Positions 45,196-54,027 of a stretch of 64,000 nucleotides of DNA are shown one piece after another (position 1 is the first letter of the stretch; every line of letters begins with the position of its first letter). The position numbers were made by a program, and so were the translations under genes. The DNA is from Lachnospiraceae bacterium (lineage in GTDB: Bacteria; Bacillota; Clostridia; Lachnospirales; Lachnospiraceae), in assembly GCA_021203305.1 (NCBI GenBank), contig JAJQBK010000058.1, forward strand, positions 32,771-96,770, given 5' to 3'. The notes beneath the pieces are model-generated. The model was not told the origin of the DNA. It did not search any database and saw nothing but the letters and a program-made list of their open reading frames with translations.

Positions 45196-47442
45196 TTATT
45201 CTTCCGCCGTTTCGCCGGCTTCTGTACCCTCCGTCCCAGACTCGCCGGTCTCCGTTGTCGTACTTTCCACAATATCCGCCACCGTGGAGCCGATGGTGGT
45301 TGTGGTCGCTTCATTGTCAGCGGCGGTCTCATCCAGCAAATCCGAATTGTCAGCGCTCTCCTGAATATCCTCCTCGGTATCCTCCAGCGCCCTCTTTTCC
45401 AGATAGCCCTGAATCACGGCCTCGCTTCTCTCCGCAAGCTCTTCTTCCTCCTCCTCGGTCAGCTCCTCTGTCATGAAAATGCCCAGATAGGGAAGGATGT
45501 CCGTCATAATATCCTTGCTGAGCCAGCAGGCGTACTTGGTGGAATTGCCCTGATCCTCCACGTTGGGCCGGTCAATGACCACATACACCAGCACCTGGGG
45601 ATCGTCCGCCGGGGCGTATCCGCAGAAGGAAATTACATAATCGCCGTTTCCTCTGGGAAGGGTCTCGCTGGTACCGGTCTTGCCGCCGATCAGATATCCG
45701 GCCACCGCCGCTCTGGTGCCGGTACCCTCGGTGATTACATTATTACAGTATTCTATAATCTTTTCGCTGGTGGACTCGGAGATAGTCCTCTTCACCAGCT
45801 TCGCGGAAATATTCTCTACCACTGTCCCATTGGAGCTGACAATCTGGCTGACCACCCTGGGCTCATACAGATACCCGCCGTTGACTAAAGAGCAGAAGCT
45901 TGCCGCCATCTGAATCATAGATACCTGAAAGCCCTGGCCGAAGGAAGAGGTGGCCAGCTCCGCGCTGCCCATGGTGTCCGCCGTATAGATCAGGCTGGCG
46001 GTCCTGGCCTCTCCGGCCAGATCGATGTTGCTCTTTAAGCCAAAGCCGAAACGGTTCTGAAATTCCGTGAAGGTCGTGCTGCCCACGGCCTGGGAAATAT
46101 ACATCATAGCCACGTTGCAGGATTCCTCTATGGCCTCGGATATTGTCACCGTGCCATGCCCGGAGGTGTTGTGACAGCTGATGGTCCAGCCGCCGACCTC
46201 CAGATATCCGTTGCACTGATAGGTCTCATTGCCGGTGATGGTACCCGTCTCCAGCGCCATGGCCACCGTGAAGGGCTTGGCCACCGAGCCCGGCTCATAG
46301 GTATCGGAAATGCAGAAGTTTCGCCAGATCTGGTTGGATTCTGTGTAAAAGGCGTCCGAATCCTCCTGCAGCGCCGCCCACTCCGCCTCCGTGAAATATT
46401 CGCTCAGGTCATAGGGATCGTTGCAGTCATAACCGGTGTTGCTGGCCATGGCAAGCACGCTTCCGTCATTCACGTCCATGACGATGACGCCGATATTTTC
46501 CGCGCCCGCGCCCTCTCTGTAATTGTCACGGAGCTCTTCATTATAATAATCGATCCATTTTTCCACAATGGTCTGAATATTAACGTCGATGGTGGTCACG
46601 ATACTGTAGCCATCCGAGGCCGGAATCGTGGTGACGTTGACCTCGCTGTCCTCATTCAGATAGCCATATTCCCTGCCGGCGGTGCCGTTCAGAATATCAT
46701 TATAATATTCCTCCAGGCCGAACATGCCGTTGTTGTCGCTGCCGGTGAAGCCCAGCACCTCGCTGGCCAGAGTGCTGTAGGGATATTTTCTCTCATACTG
46801 CTCCTCAAACCAGATGCCGGTGATATGGGTGCCGCCGTAGCTTTCGCCCTTCGCCTCCGCTGCCGCCTCGCCCGCCGCGTAAACCTGATCCACATAGTCA
46901 TAATAGGCCTGCATTTCATCATAGGAAACGCTCTTGCACACAATGCGGTACTGGGAGGAAGGATACTCGCTGACATACTCCTTCACCGCGGAAATATCCA
47001 CATCCTCAAAGCAGACCTCCAGCGCCTCCAGCGTTGGCGTGTAGGCGTCCTCGTCCGCCAGCATGGCCTTCGTGTCCAGAATCACGTTGTATACCTTCTC
47101 GCTGTAGGCCAGAATGGTGCCGTTGGCGTCCAGAATCGACCCTCTCTTATAGGGAAGGGAGGTGGAATCATAAGCCTGCTGGCTCAAGACGATCTGCTTA
47201 TATTTTTCCTCGCTGGTGGCGGTAATATTTACCAGCCGCCAGACCAGAAAGCCGACAGCTATCAGGCATAAGCCGTAGAAAAAAACCAGCTTTCCGCGCA
47301 TGTAGGGCCGGAATTTAGTCGGGTCCGCCTTTTTTTGTCTGTTTGACCCTCTTCGGCCGCCCTGTCTGTTTGTCCTGCTTCGTCTGTTTGATCCGTCCTG
47401 TCCGTTCCCGCCCCCTCGTGTCTGATTTCCCGTGCCGCTCAT
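45196..47442 (-). CDS. Class B penicillin-binding protein (PBP2B/FtsI-like) with acidic tail
   Basis: 748 residues. Gly/Arg/Gln-rich cytosolic N-terminus (1-50), one membrane helix (about 51-70), dimerisation domain, then transpeptidase with YEPGSVAKPF, EESCNV and the KTG triad in IGGKTGTSE. After the domain comes a Glu/Thr/Ser-rich tail of about 90 residues (EELTEEEEEELAE...), unusual for the family. Its ATG follows the ftsL-like stop by one base. Probably the septal transpeptidase partnered with FtsW. Confidence 0.88.
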   Translation of the reverse strand: MSGTGNQTRGGGNGQDGSNRRSRTNRQGGRRGSNRQKKADPTKFRPYMRGKLVFFYGLCLIAVGFLVWRLVNITATSEEKYKQIVLSQQAYDSTSLPYKRGSILDANGTILAYSEKVYNVILDTKAMLADEDAYTPTLEALEVCFEDVDISAVKEYVSEYPSSQYRIVCKSVSYDEMQAYYDYVDQVYAAGEAAAEAKGESYGGTHITGIWFEEQYERKYPYSTLASEVLGFTGSDNNGMFGLEEYYNDILNGTAGREYGYLNEDSEVNVTTIPASDGYSIVTTIDVNIQTIVEKWIDYYNEELRDNYREGAGAENIGVIVMDVNDGSVLAMASNTGYDCNDPYDLSEYFTEAEWAALQEDSDAFYTESNQIWRNFCISDTYEPGSVAKPFTVAMALETGTITGNETYQCNGYLEVGGWTISCHNTSGHGTVTISEAIEESCNVAMMYISQAVGSTTFTEFQNRFGFGLKSNIDLAGEARTASLIYTADTMGSAELATSSFGQGFQVSMIQMAASFCSLVNGGYLYEPRVVSQIVSSNGTVVENISAKLVKRTISESTSEKIIEYCNNVITEGTGTRAAVAGYLIGGKTGTSETLPRGNGDYVISFCGYAPADDPQVLVYVVIDRPNVEDQGNSTKYACWLSKDIMTDILPYLGIFMTEELTEEEEEELAERSEAVIQGYLEKRALEDTEEDIQESADNSDLLDETAADNEATTTTIGSTVADIVESTTTETGESGTEGTEAGETAEE

Positions 47443-47443
47443 T

Positions 47444-48136
47444 TTAATCCTCGTCCGCGATCACAACGCTCTGCTCCAGATAGTCGTCAATCTGGGAATT
47501 GTATGTAATAATCTGCTTCTCGGAGGCATATACCATACCAAGATCCATGATGGCAACCTCTCTGACCTCCTCTAAGTCCACGCTGGCCTCAATCCTGTTT
47601 AAATACTCGTCATTGCTGGCGGCCAGATCATTAAGCTCGCTTTCCAGCGACTGAATATTGCTGCGCAGCTGGGTGATATCCGACTGCAGGCTCACATACC
47701 ACAGTACCGCTGCTCCCAGGGCCAGAAACGCCAGCATGATCACAACCAGACCCAGCTTATTGACCGGAGAGGCCTGAAGGATAACCTTTCCCTTCTCGGT
47801 CCCAACGTCCACCTGATGTCTCTGGGGCGCCTGTCTGCGGGCCGGAGACGGCTGCCGTACCGCCTGAGATTCGCTCTGTCTGCGGGCTGGAGAGGCCTGA
47901 GCTGTATTCTGTCTGCGGACTGTTCCTGTCTGAGCCGAGCTCTGCCTGTATGTCGAAGAAGCGGCCTGCGATGTTCTCTGTCCGCGAACCGGCCTGGTCT
48001 GGGGTGCCGCCGTGCCATACTGATACTGCGCATAGCCCCTCCCCGTGGTCGTCCTGCTGTTTCCCGCTCCCGCGTTTGTTCTCGTATTCGCTTGTGCGTT
48101 GACATTTCTGCGGTTTGTGTAGTTGTTGACTGCCAT
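47444..48136 (-). CDS. FtsL-like septum protein with long Gln/Arg-rich N-terminus
   Basis: 230 residues from the ATG at 48136 (MAVNNYTNRR), with GGGAGG eight bases upstream. Residues 1-118 are low-complexity (Gln, Arg, Ala, Ser; repeats of RRQ), then one membrane helix (about 128-150) and a coiled coil (ITQLRSNIQSLESELNDL). Position between rsmH and the first PBP, together with topology, identifies it as the FtsL/DivIC-type divisome linker; sequence similarity in this family is always weak. Confidence 0.8.
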   Translation of the reverse strand: MAVNNYTNRRNVNAQANTRTNAGAGNSRTTTGRGYAQYQYGTAAPQTRPVRGQRTSQAASSTYRQSSAQTGTVRRQNTAQASPARRQSESQAVRQPSPARRQAPQRHQVDVGTEKGKVILQASPVNKLGLVVIMLAFLALGAAVLWYVSLQSDITQLRSNIQSLESELNDLAASNDEYLNRIEASVDLEEVREVAIMDLGMVYASEKQIITYNSQIDDYLEQSVVIADED

Positions 48137-48165
48137 AATCAAACCTCCCGGACTTTTTCTGTTTT

Positions 48166-48291
48166 TCTCAGCCGCTTTTTCTAAGGCTCTCCGTTTTGTG
48201 CCGCTGTTCTCAGCCCTCTTTCATGGCTTCTAAACTTCGTGCCGCTGTTCTCAGCCGCTTTTCTCAAAGACTCTCAGCTTCGCGCTTTTGC
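48166..48291 (-). repeat. 41/42-bp tandem repeats over the 3' end of rsmH
   Basis: Three units (48166-48207, 48208-48248, 48249-48291). On the minus strand each holds GGCTGAGAA, and two hold GGCTGAGAACAGCGGCAC. The rightmost is the true rsmH end (KSG-stop). The copies fill nearly the whole gap to the ftsL-like gene. Confidence 0.85.
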
Positions 48292-49186
48292 TTCTCTTAT
48301 TTTCCTCAAGCTCTCCCTCGGAGGGCAGAATTGGTTTTCTTGTCACGATTTTTCCTTTGGACACTCTGCCGCAGGTGCACACCGGAAAGGACGGCGGGCA
48401 GATGCAGGGCTTCTCCGCTTTCATAAAGGCGGATTTCACAATGCGGTCCTCCAGCGAATGAAAGGTGATGATGCACAGCCTTCCTCCCGGAGACAGCAGA
48501 TCAATCATATCCTCCATGGAGCTTTTAAGCACGTCCAGCTCCTGATTGCACTCAATCCGGATGGCCTGAAAGGTCTTCTTGGACGGATGCCCGTTGACCC
48601 GCATCTTCGCCGGAATGGAGGCCGCGATGATTTCATTCAGCCGGCCGGTAGTCTCAATGGGAGCCTTGGCCCTCTCCGTGCAAATATGCTTCGCAATATT
48701 TTTGGCGAACTGATCCTCCCCATAATCCCGGATAATCCTGTAAAGCTCCATCTCCGGATAGGTATTCACAATCTCTCTGGCGGTGAGCGCCTGCCTGTCG
48801 TCCATGCGCATGTCTAAAGGCGCATCCTCCCGGTAGGAAAAGCCCCGCTCTACGGTATCCAGCTGAAAAGAGGATACCCCCAGATCCAGCACAATCCCGT
48901 TGACCCGGCTGACTCCCTCCGCCTCCAGGCGCTCCCGCATAAAGCGGAAATTGCTGCGGATGACGGTCAGCCGGTCCATATACCCGGAAAGCCGCTCAGA
49001 GGCCGCCGCGATGGCGTCCCCGTCCTGGTCAAAGCCGTAAAGATGGCCTTCGCCGGACAGGCGCGCGCAAATCTGTTCCGCGTGGCCGCCGCCCCCCAGG
49101 GTGCCGTCCACGTACACGCCCTCCGGCTGTATATTTAACTGTTCAATTGTCTCCTGTAAGAGGACGGAATAGTGCCGGAACTCCAT
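48251..49186 (-). CDS. rsmH: 16S rRNA (cytosine-1402-N4)-methyltransferase
   Basis: Also known as MraW; methylates C1402 of 16S rRNA. 311 residues, the usual length. SAM motif [14 protein letters not shown], then [15 protein letters not shown] and the end [20 protein letters not shown] stands before the ATG. Second gene of the cluster after mraZ. The stop codon lies in a tandem repeat. Confidence 0.97.
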   Translation of the reverse strand: MEFRHYSVLLQETIEQLNIQPEGVYVDGTLGGGGHAEQICARLSGEGHLYGFDQDGDAIAAASERLSGYMDRLTVIRSNFRFMRERLEAEGVSRVNGIVLDLGVSSFQLDTVERGFSYREDAPLDMRMDDRQALTAREIVNTYPEMELYRIIRDYGEDQFAKNIAKHICTERAKAPIETTGRLNEIIAASIPAKMRVNGHPSKKTFQAIRIECNQELDVLKSSMEDMIDLLSPGGRLCIITFHSLEDRIVKSAFMKAEKPCICPPSFPVCTCGRVSKGKIVTRKPILPSEGELEENKRSKSAKLRVFEKSG

Positions 49187-49358
49187 GCTTGTCTCCCCTG
49201 CCAGTCAATACAGCGTTCTCGAAATAACCGGGCATTTCTACTGGTCTGTTTTCCCCATAGCACAGGTCAAAAATTCTCAGCGGTCTCCGCTGCTCCGCAG
49301 ACTTCCATAACTGTCCTGACCCGCTGTCTGTGGCTCCGGTTTTCTCCGGGCCATCTCA

Positions 49359-49790
49359 TTACAGGCGGATACCCACGCTGTCCAGATATCCCATGGACTG
49401 ATCCACGTCGATATCCTCAGTCTCCGCGTTCCACCGATCCTTATCCCAGATCTCCACATGGCGGCCGCTGCCCACCAGACAGACCTCCTTGTCCAGAGCG
49501 GCGTACTCCCTCAGCTCCGTGGGTATCAGGAACCGGCCCTGCTTGTCTACCTCCACATAGGCCGCGCCGGAAAGGAAAAACCTCAGCACCTTGCGGGACT
49601 CCTTGTTGGTAATGGAGAGGGTGTCCAGCTTTTCCTCAAACTGGGCCCACTCCGTTTTGTCGTACACGAACAGACACCCATCGATTCCCTTGGTCACCAC
49701 GAACTCCTCGCCCAGCGAGTCGCGCAGCTTCGCGGGAAGAATGAGCCTGCCCTTCGTATCCAGCGTGTGGTTATACTTGCCCGCGTACAT
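49359..49790 (-). CDS. mraZ: Transcriptional regulator MraZ
   Basis: 143 residues with two swapped-hairpin AbrB-type halves, each with a DNA-binding motif: DTKGRLILPAKLRD and DKQGRFLIPTELREYA. It represses its own division-cluster promoter in characterised bacteria. It is the first gene of the minus-strand cluster; candidate MraZ boxes lie at 49893-49920. Confidence 0.96.
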   Translation of the reverse strand: MYAGKYNHTLDTKGRLILPAKLRDSLGEEFVVTKGIDGCLFVYDKTEWAQFEEKLDTLSITNKESRKVLRFFLSGAAYVEVDKQGRFLIPTELREYAALDKEVCLVGSGRHVEIWDKDRWNAETEDIDVDQSMGYLDSVGIRL

Positions 49791-49892
49791 AACAGTCTAC
49801 CTTCCAACATCAGTCCGGCTTAAAGGGAGACAGAAGACACATTTCAGGTCGGCTGTGAAAGTAACATGTTTAAACCATTTTCGTGGTTTTTT

Positions 49893-49950
49893 GTGCACTT
49901 TGCTCCCTTTCCCTCCACTCAGGTAATAGATTACACCTTTTTGTTCCGCT
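49893..49950 (-). promoter_or_regulatory. Division-cluster promoter and MraZ boxes
   Basis: On the minus strand, TTGCCA with a 17-base spacer and TAATCT (about 49925-49953) precede three roughly 10-base periodic units GAGTGGAGGG, AAAGGGAGCA and AAGTGCACAA (49893-49920), the spacing expected for MraZ sites. About 100 bases of leader remain to mraZ. Confidence 0.5.
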
Positions 49951-50020
49951 TGGCAAGGGGAAATCTGAAACAATCTTAATTTTTGTTTTCGAGTTGTTAA
50001 CATTCTGATTTTTATACACA

Positions 50021-50072
50021 AAAAAGCCCGCAGCAGCTGTAGTTTCTCTTCTACAGTGCCACAGGCTTTCCA
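50021..50072 (-). terminator. Terminator of the SDR gene
   Basis: Long stem (GCCTGTGGCACTGTAG with CTACAGCTGCTGCGGGC, partly mismatched) and a six-base U run on the minus strand. It isolates the division cluster from upstream transcription. Confidence 0.85.
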
Positions 50073-50084
50073 TAAACTCTTATC

Positions 50085-50867
50085 TTAACCGGGGTGTCCC
50101 GCCCGAACCACTTTTCTTTTCTGCTGCACTGAGATCAATGGCAGCAGCACCGCCGAGGGCAGAAATCTCTGTCCCAGAGTGCCCATTCTGACAACAGGCG
50201 AGGGGATAATGACAGTCTGCCGCTTTTTCATACCGCGAAAGGCTTCCCGGACACAGTACTTCGGGGAGATCCCCTTCATGGCAAAAGTCACGTTGGCGCG
50301 GGCGTTGAACTCCGTGTCCACCGGGCCCGGACAGAGGACAGCCACATATACCGGGCTTTTGGCCTCCTTCAGTTCTCTGGCTGCCGCCCGGGTCAGACTG
50401 ACCACATAAGCTTTGGAGGCATAATAGGCCGCCATGTGCGGCCCCGCCGGTAAAAGCCCCGCCGCGCTCCCCACATTCAGAATAGCGCCGTGCCCCTGCT
50501 TTTCCATCTTTTGCAGCATCCCCTTAAATAAAATATGCATGGCCTTCACGTTCACATCGATCAGAGATATCTCTTTGGAAAGCTCCGTGTCCGCGAAGCT
50601 GCCGCAGACGCCGAAGCCGGCGTTGTTGATAAACACATCCACCCGGGTATTCTCCAGCTTTTCGAGGAAGCCACGGCATTCCTCCTCCACCGACAGATCC
50701 GCCCGCCAGATGCGGCAGGGCACCCCCAAGCTGTCCGCCAGCTCCTTTAATCTGTTCTCCCTGCGCCCCGTCAGCACCAGCCGGTATCCCTTCGCCGCAA
50801 AGGCCAGGGCAAATTCCCGGCCGATACTGGAGGTGGCGCCTGTGATCACCGCTGTCTTTCTTTTCAT
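50085..50867 (-). CDS. Short-chain dehydrogenase/reductase
   Basis: 260 residues of the classical SDR type: cofactor motif TGATSSIGREFALAFA (an unusual TGATSSIG instead of TGASSGIG), NNAGFG, Ser in NVGSAAG and the catalytic YYASK. The Arg after the second strand (TGRRENR) points to NADP(H). The substrate is unknown; the C-terminus is hydrophobic and basic, like membrane-associated SDRs (DltE/YqjQ type). GGAGG before the ATG. Confidence 0.88.
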   Translation of the reverse strand: MKRKTAVITGATSSIGREFALAFAAKGYRLVLTGRRENRLKELADSLGVPCRIWRADLSVEEECRGFLEKLENTRVDVFINNAGFGVCGSFADTELSKEISLIDVNVKAMHILFKGMLQKMEKQGHGAILNVGSAAGLLPAGPHMAAYYASKAYVVSLTRAAARELKEAKSPVYVAVLCPGPVDTEFNARANVTFAMKGISPKYCVREAFRGMKKRQTVIIPSPVVRMGTLGQRFLPSAVLLPLISVQQKRKVVRAGHPG

Positions 50868-51136
50868 AAATTCATGCCTCCATCTGTTATTCTCCGACAG
50901 TTCCTTAGTATATCCAAAATAGCCTCTGAAAATATTTTACAGTTTTTTCTGTTTTCTATTTTGATGCATATATGGATGATGATGTCGGGATCAAAAGTAT
51001 CTTCTCCCTGATGATACCACGAAGTTTTTCATGTTTTGCGCTGCTATGCATAAGTTCGATTTCGAAAAACACAGATTTTCTCCTAAAGGACGCCCGCAGT
51101 GTATCTCACTTATCCCGAAATCCCCAAAACATTCGA

Positions 51137-51191
51137 AATCCCACCTGAAAGCATTGTACATTCTACTGTACACATGCCTTCAGGCGGGATT
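51137..51191. repeat. Long hairpin downstream of the Rpn gene
   Basis: AATCCCACCTGAAAGCAT... pairs with ATGCCTTCAGGCGGGATT around a second stem TGTAC/GTACA. Very stable but with no clear U run; it may act as a terminator or is a repeat sequence. The remainder of the gap 50868-51224 shows no gene, only a word ACAGTTCCTTAG (about 50898) shared with repeat family B. Confidence 0.6.
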
Positions 51192-51224
51192 GCAAATGTA
51201 ATGCAGCACTTATCCTTACAAATA

Positions 51225-52157
51225 TCAGGCGCTTTCTTTCATCAAATATGACCTGGCTTCCTCCTTCGTTAATCCAAACTGACTGATAATATCTGCCAAA
51301 ATTCTGTCGTCTGATATTCCATACCTTCTGGCTGTATCTATCGATGATTTAATTGCCGCATTCTGCTGTTCCTCTTTCCACGCTCCACACACATCAACCA
51401 CCTCCTGATTTGAGTCAATATCAAGCGAAATGTTCGCACACTCCCGCAGCACTCTGGCCGCGTTTCTGTCTATTCTTCGGTAAGCTTCATCCGTCTCCAT
51501 CAGCTTTTTCATTTCCTTCCGGCTGTTTGACAGCTTCATAAACTTCAGGACCTTTCCAAGGCTTGTTGTGAATTTGTCGAAGTCATCGTCTGTCATTCCC
51601 GCCGGGTCAATCAGGTTCATCCTGTAATCCGGGGCAAACGCAAGCAGTTCATCATGCTGACAATGATACAGATCACTCAGACGGGTAACTCCGTCCCAAG
51701 ATGCTGCGCCAAAATGCAGGACGACGGTAATCACGGGTAAAATCCGGTCTTCCCTGTAGAGCCCGGATACAAACTCGTCCTCACTGTGCTTATCCTCCGC
51801 ATTCATATGTGCCGCTTTGATCTTTCGCGCCTGGCTGTCACACTGAAGCGCGTCGTACAAAAATGTCCGGATAGGCATTCCATAATCAACGTGAGTCTGG
51901 GCTTCGATGCCTAAGACAATATATGCAGCTTCATCGTCAGTCATGAGAGTCGCTTTTCTCAGCGCATCTCTATATCGTTGAATCTTTTCCTCATCCCCGT
52001 CTTTTCCGAAGACTGTGAGAAGAGTAGAAGCGTCCAGCTTCTCAAGGTTTTGCGGCTTCAAAACCTTTCGGCCACTGTAGATAAAATAATTAAAAACATC
52101 CGCAAATACACGGGAATCGTTAATATATTCCCTCGTGGCAGTATCCGGTTTTCCCAT
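51225..52157 (-). CDS. Rpn-family PD-(D/E)XK nuclease / putative transposase
   Basis: 310 residues from the ATG at 52157 (MGKPDTATREY), nine bases after GAGGTG. DSRVFADVFNYFIYSGR, YIVLGIEAQTHVDYGMPIR and RILPVITVVLHFGAASWDG are the features of the Rpn/YhgA-like family, whose E-x-Q belongs to a PD-(D/E)XK nuclease core. The C-terminus ends in ISQFGLTKEEARSYL, as in Clostridia homologues. Members promote recombination in E. coli; the role here is unknown. Confidence 0.82.
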   Translation of the reverse strand: MGKPDTATREYINDSRVFADVFNYFIYSGRKVLKPQNLEKLDASTLLTVFGKDGDEEKIQRYRDALRKATLMTDDEAAYIVLGIEAQTHVDYGMPIRTFLYDALQCDSQARKIKAAHMNAEDKHSEDEFVSGLYREDRILPVITVVLHFGAASWDGVTRLSDLYHCQHDELLAFAPDYRMNLIDPAGMTDDDFDKFTTSLGKVLKFMKLSNSRKEMKKLMETDEAYRRIDRNAARVLRECANISLDIDSNQEVVDVCGAWKEEQQNAAIKSSIDTARRYGISDDRILADIISQFGLTKEEARSYLMKESA

Positions 52158-52361
52158 TGGCATTCACCTCTATTCTATATAGAATTTCAGTATCTTATGC
52201 CGCCGAGAATGCGACAGATACACCTCCTCCTTTGCACAATAAAATCAAATCGCAAGCCGCACCGCTATGCGTTCAGCCATCACCTGCATATGATTTTAAC
52301 TGATCATTTTTGTAATTTCAACCTCCTGAAGGGAGTATAACACAAAAATTTACGGAATGTA

Positions 52362-52376
52362 GTCGATATATCGACC
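52362..52376. promoter_or_regulatory. Palindrome GTCGATATATCGACC upstream of pepC
   Basis: Perfect 14-base palindrome plus one base, 139 bases before the pepC ATG. Near-identical words lie at 8764-8778 and 33058-33072. It could be an operator; a T5 run after it also allows a weak terminator reading. Confidence 0.4.
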
Positions 52377-52415
52377 TTTTTGGATTTACGTGGAGTAAAG
52401 CGTCGGAAAAACCTG

Positions 52416-52444
52416 TTGAAACCCACAATTAACTGTGCTAAACT
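52416..52444 (+). promoter_or_regulatory. Promoter of pepC
   Basis: TTGAAA (52416-52421), 17 bases, TAAACT (52439-52444), 56 bases before the ATG. Confidence 0.6.
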
Positions 52445-52500
52445 ATCCCGCAGAGGGCATTCCGCCCATATAAAGCAACAGAAGAAAAGAGGTTATTTTT

Positions 52501-53838
52501 ATGGAACTTACCAGAGAATTCTACGAGACAGCCGAAAAAAGCTTCGACTCCGACCGCGCCAACACCGTGGCCATGAACGCCGTTATGAACAACGGGCTTC
52601 TTAAATCCGCCGCCGTGGCCCAGACCGTGCGCGACCTGCCCCACACCTACTCCATCTCCCTAAAGCAGGGGAATATCACCGCTCAGAAGCAGAGCGGGCG
52701 CTGCTGGATGTTCGCGGCGTTAAACGTCATGCGCTTCGACATCATCCACAGTCTCAATCTGGAGACCTTCGAGCTGTCCCAGAGCTACCCGCTGTTCTAT
52801 GACAAGCTGGAGAAATCCAATTATTTTCTGGAGAGCATCTTGCAGACCCTGGACGATCCCACCAACGGGCGGCTGATTTCCTATCTGCTGCAGTCCCCCG
52901 TGGGCGACGGCGGCCAGTGGGATATGTTCGCCAACCTGGTGCGCAAATACGGCGTAGTCCCCAAGGACGCCATGCCGGAATCCGTCCCCTCCTCCGCCAC
53001 CCGGGAGCTGTGCTCCGCGCTGACTGAGAAGCTCCGCGGCTATGCCTGCCAGCTGAGGGGTGCCCACGCGAAAGGCGCATCCATGGAAGCCCTGCAGGCT
53101 CAGAAGGCCGAAATGATGGATGAGGTATACCGCATCCTCACCATCTGCCTGGGCAAGCCGCCGAAGGCCTTCGATTTCGCCGTCCGCACGAAGGATGACA
53201 AATACATCACGGAAAAGCAGATTACCCCTCAGGAATTTTTTGCTAAATATGTGGGCTGGAATCTGGACGATTACGTGAGCCTGATCAACGCTCCTACCGC
53301 CGACAAGCCCTACCACAGAAGCTACAGCGTCAAGTTCCTGGGCAATGTGGTGGAGGGAAAGATTGTGCGCTACTTAAATCTGTCCGCCGATATGTTAAAG
53401 GAAGCTGCCATTGCCCAGTTAAAGGACGGCAAACCGGTGTGGTTCGGCTGCGACGTGGGCAAATGCTCCAGCCGGGAGGGCGGCCTGATGGATTTAAACG
53501 CCTATGATCTGGAATCCCTTCTGAATGTGGACTTCCCCATGACCAAGGCCGAGCGCCTGGATTACGGCGACAGCCAGATGACCCACGCCATGGTCTTCCA
53601 GGGCGTCGATCTGGACGAGAATGACAGGCCCGTCCGCTGGCGCGTGGAGAACAGCTGGGGAAAGGACGCCGGCAAGGACGGCTACTATGTGATGAGCGAC
53701 GACTGGTTCACCGAGTACAACTATCAGGTCCTGGTCAATAAGAAGTATCTGCCGGCTGAGTGCGTCGCGGAGTACGAGGCGGAACCGATTATGCTGGAGC
53801 CCTGGGATCCCATGGGGTCGCTGGCACAGATGCGGTAA
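52501..53838 (+). CDS. pepC: Aminopeptidase C (bleomycin-hydrolase family C1B)
   Basis: A cytosolic cysteine aminopeptidase that forms hexamers. 445 residues: the active Cys in QSGRCWMFAALN, His in TQMTHAMVFQGV-like SQMTHAMVFQGV, and Asn in WRVENSWGKDAGKDG. The start ATG follows AGAGG. Own promoter. The last codon and stop (CGG TAA) are followed by a second GCGGTAA. Probably used in peptide nutrition. Confidence 0.96.
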   Translation: MELTREFYETAEKSFDSDRANTVAMNAVMNNGLLKSAAVAQTVRDLPHTYSISLKQGNITAQKQSGRCWMFAALNVMRFDIIHSLNLETFELSQSYPLFYDKLEKSNYFLESILQTLDDPTNGRLISYLLQSPVGDGGQWDMFANLVRKYGVVPKDAMPESVPSSATRELCSALTEKLRGYACQLRGAHAKGASMEALQAQKAEMMDEVYRILTICLGKPPKAFDFAVRTKDDKYITEKQITPQEFFAKYVGWNLDDYVSLINAPTADKPYHRSYSVKFLGNVVEGKIVRYLNLSADMLKEAAIAQLKDGKPVWFGCDVGKCSSREGGLMDLNAYDLESLLNVDFPMTKAERLDYGDSQMTHAMVFQGVDLDENDRPVRWRVENSWGKDAGKDGYYVMSDDWFTEYNYQVLVNKKYLPAECVAEYEAEPIMLEPWDPMGSLAQMR

Positions 53839-53913
53839 GCGGTAAACAGCTTAAATCGTTACATAAGGCTGCGGTCTTCCGGGAGATTATCCGGTATTTT
53901 TCCGTAAAAAAAG

Positions 53914-54001
53914 AGCCCCGCCCCGGCCAATGTCAAATATAGTGAACGGCAAAAATAATTTGTCATCTACTATTGAAAGACGTTGCTGCCCCGGCGGGGC
54001 T
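53914..54001. terminator. Bidirectional terminator split by a small palindrome
   Basis: AGCCCCGCC (53914-53922) pairs with GGCGGGGCT (53993-54001), with A and T runs outside, between convergent pepC and the fructokinase gene. The 70-base loop contains TATAGTGAACGGC (53938-53950), the end word of the 82-bp element, and a partly inverse TCATCTACTAT. Confidence 0.7.
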
Positions 54002-54027
54002 TATTGTTTTTGAATGGGTGCCTGTCT

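Noticed and set aside
46156..47271. 371-codon plus-strand ORF
   Set aside because: Antisense shadow of the first PBP gene; no ribosome binding site and no recognisable protein.
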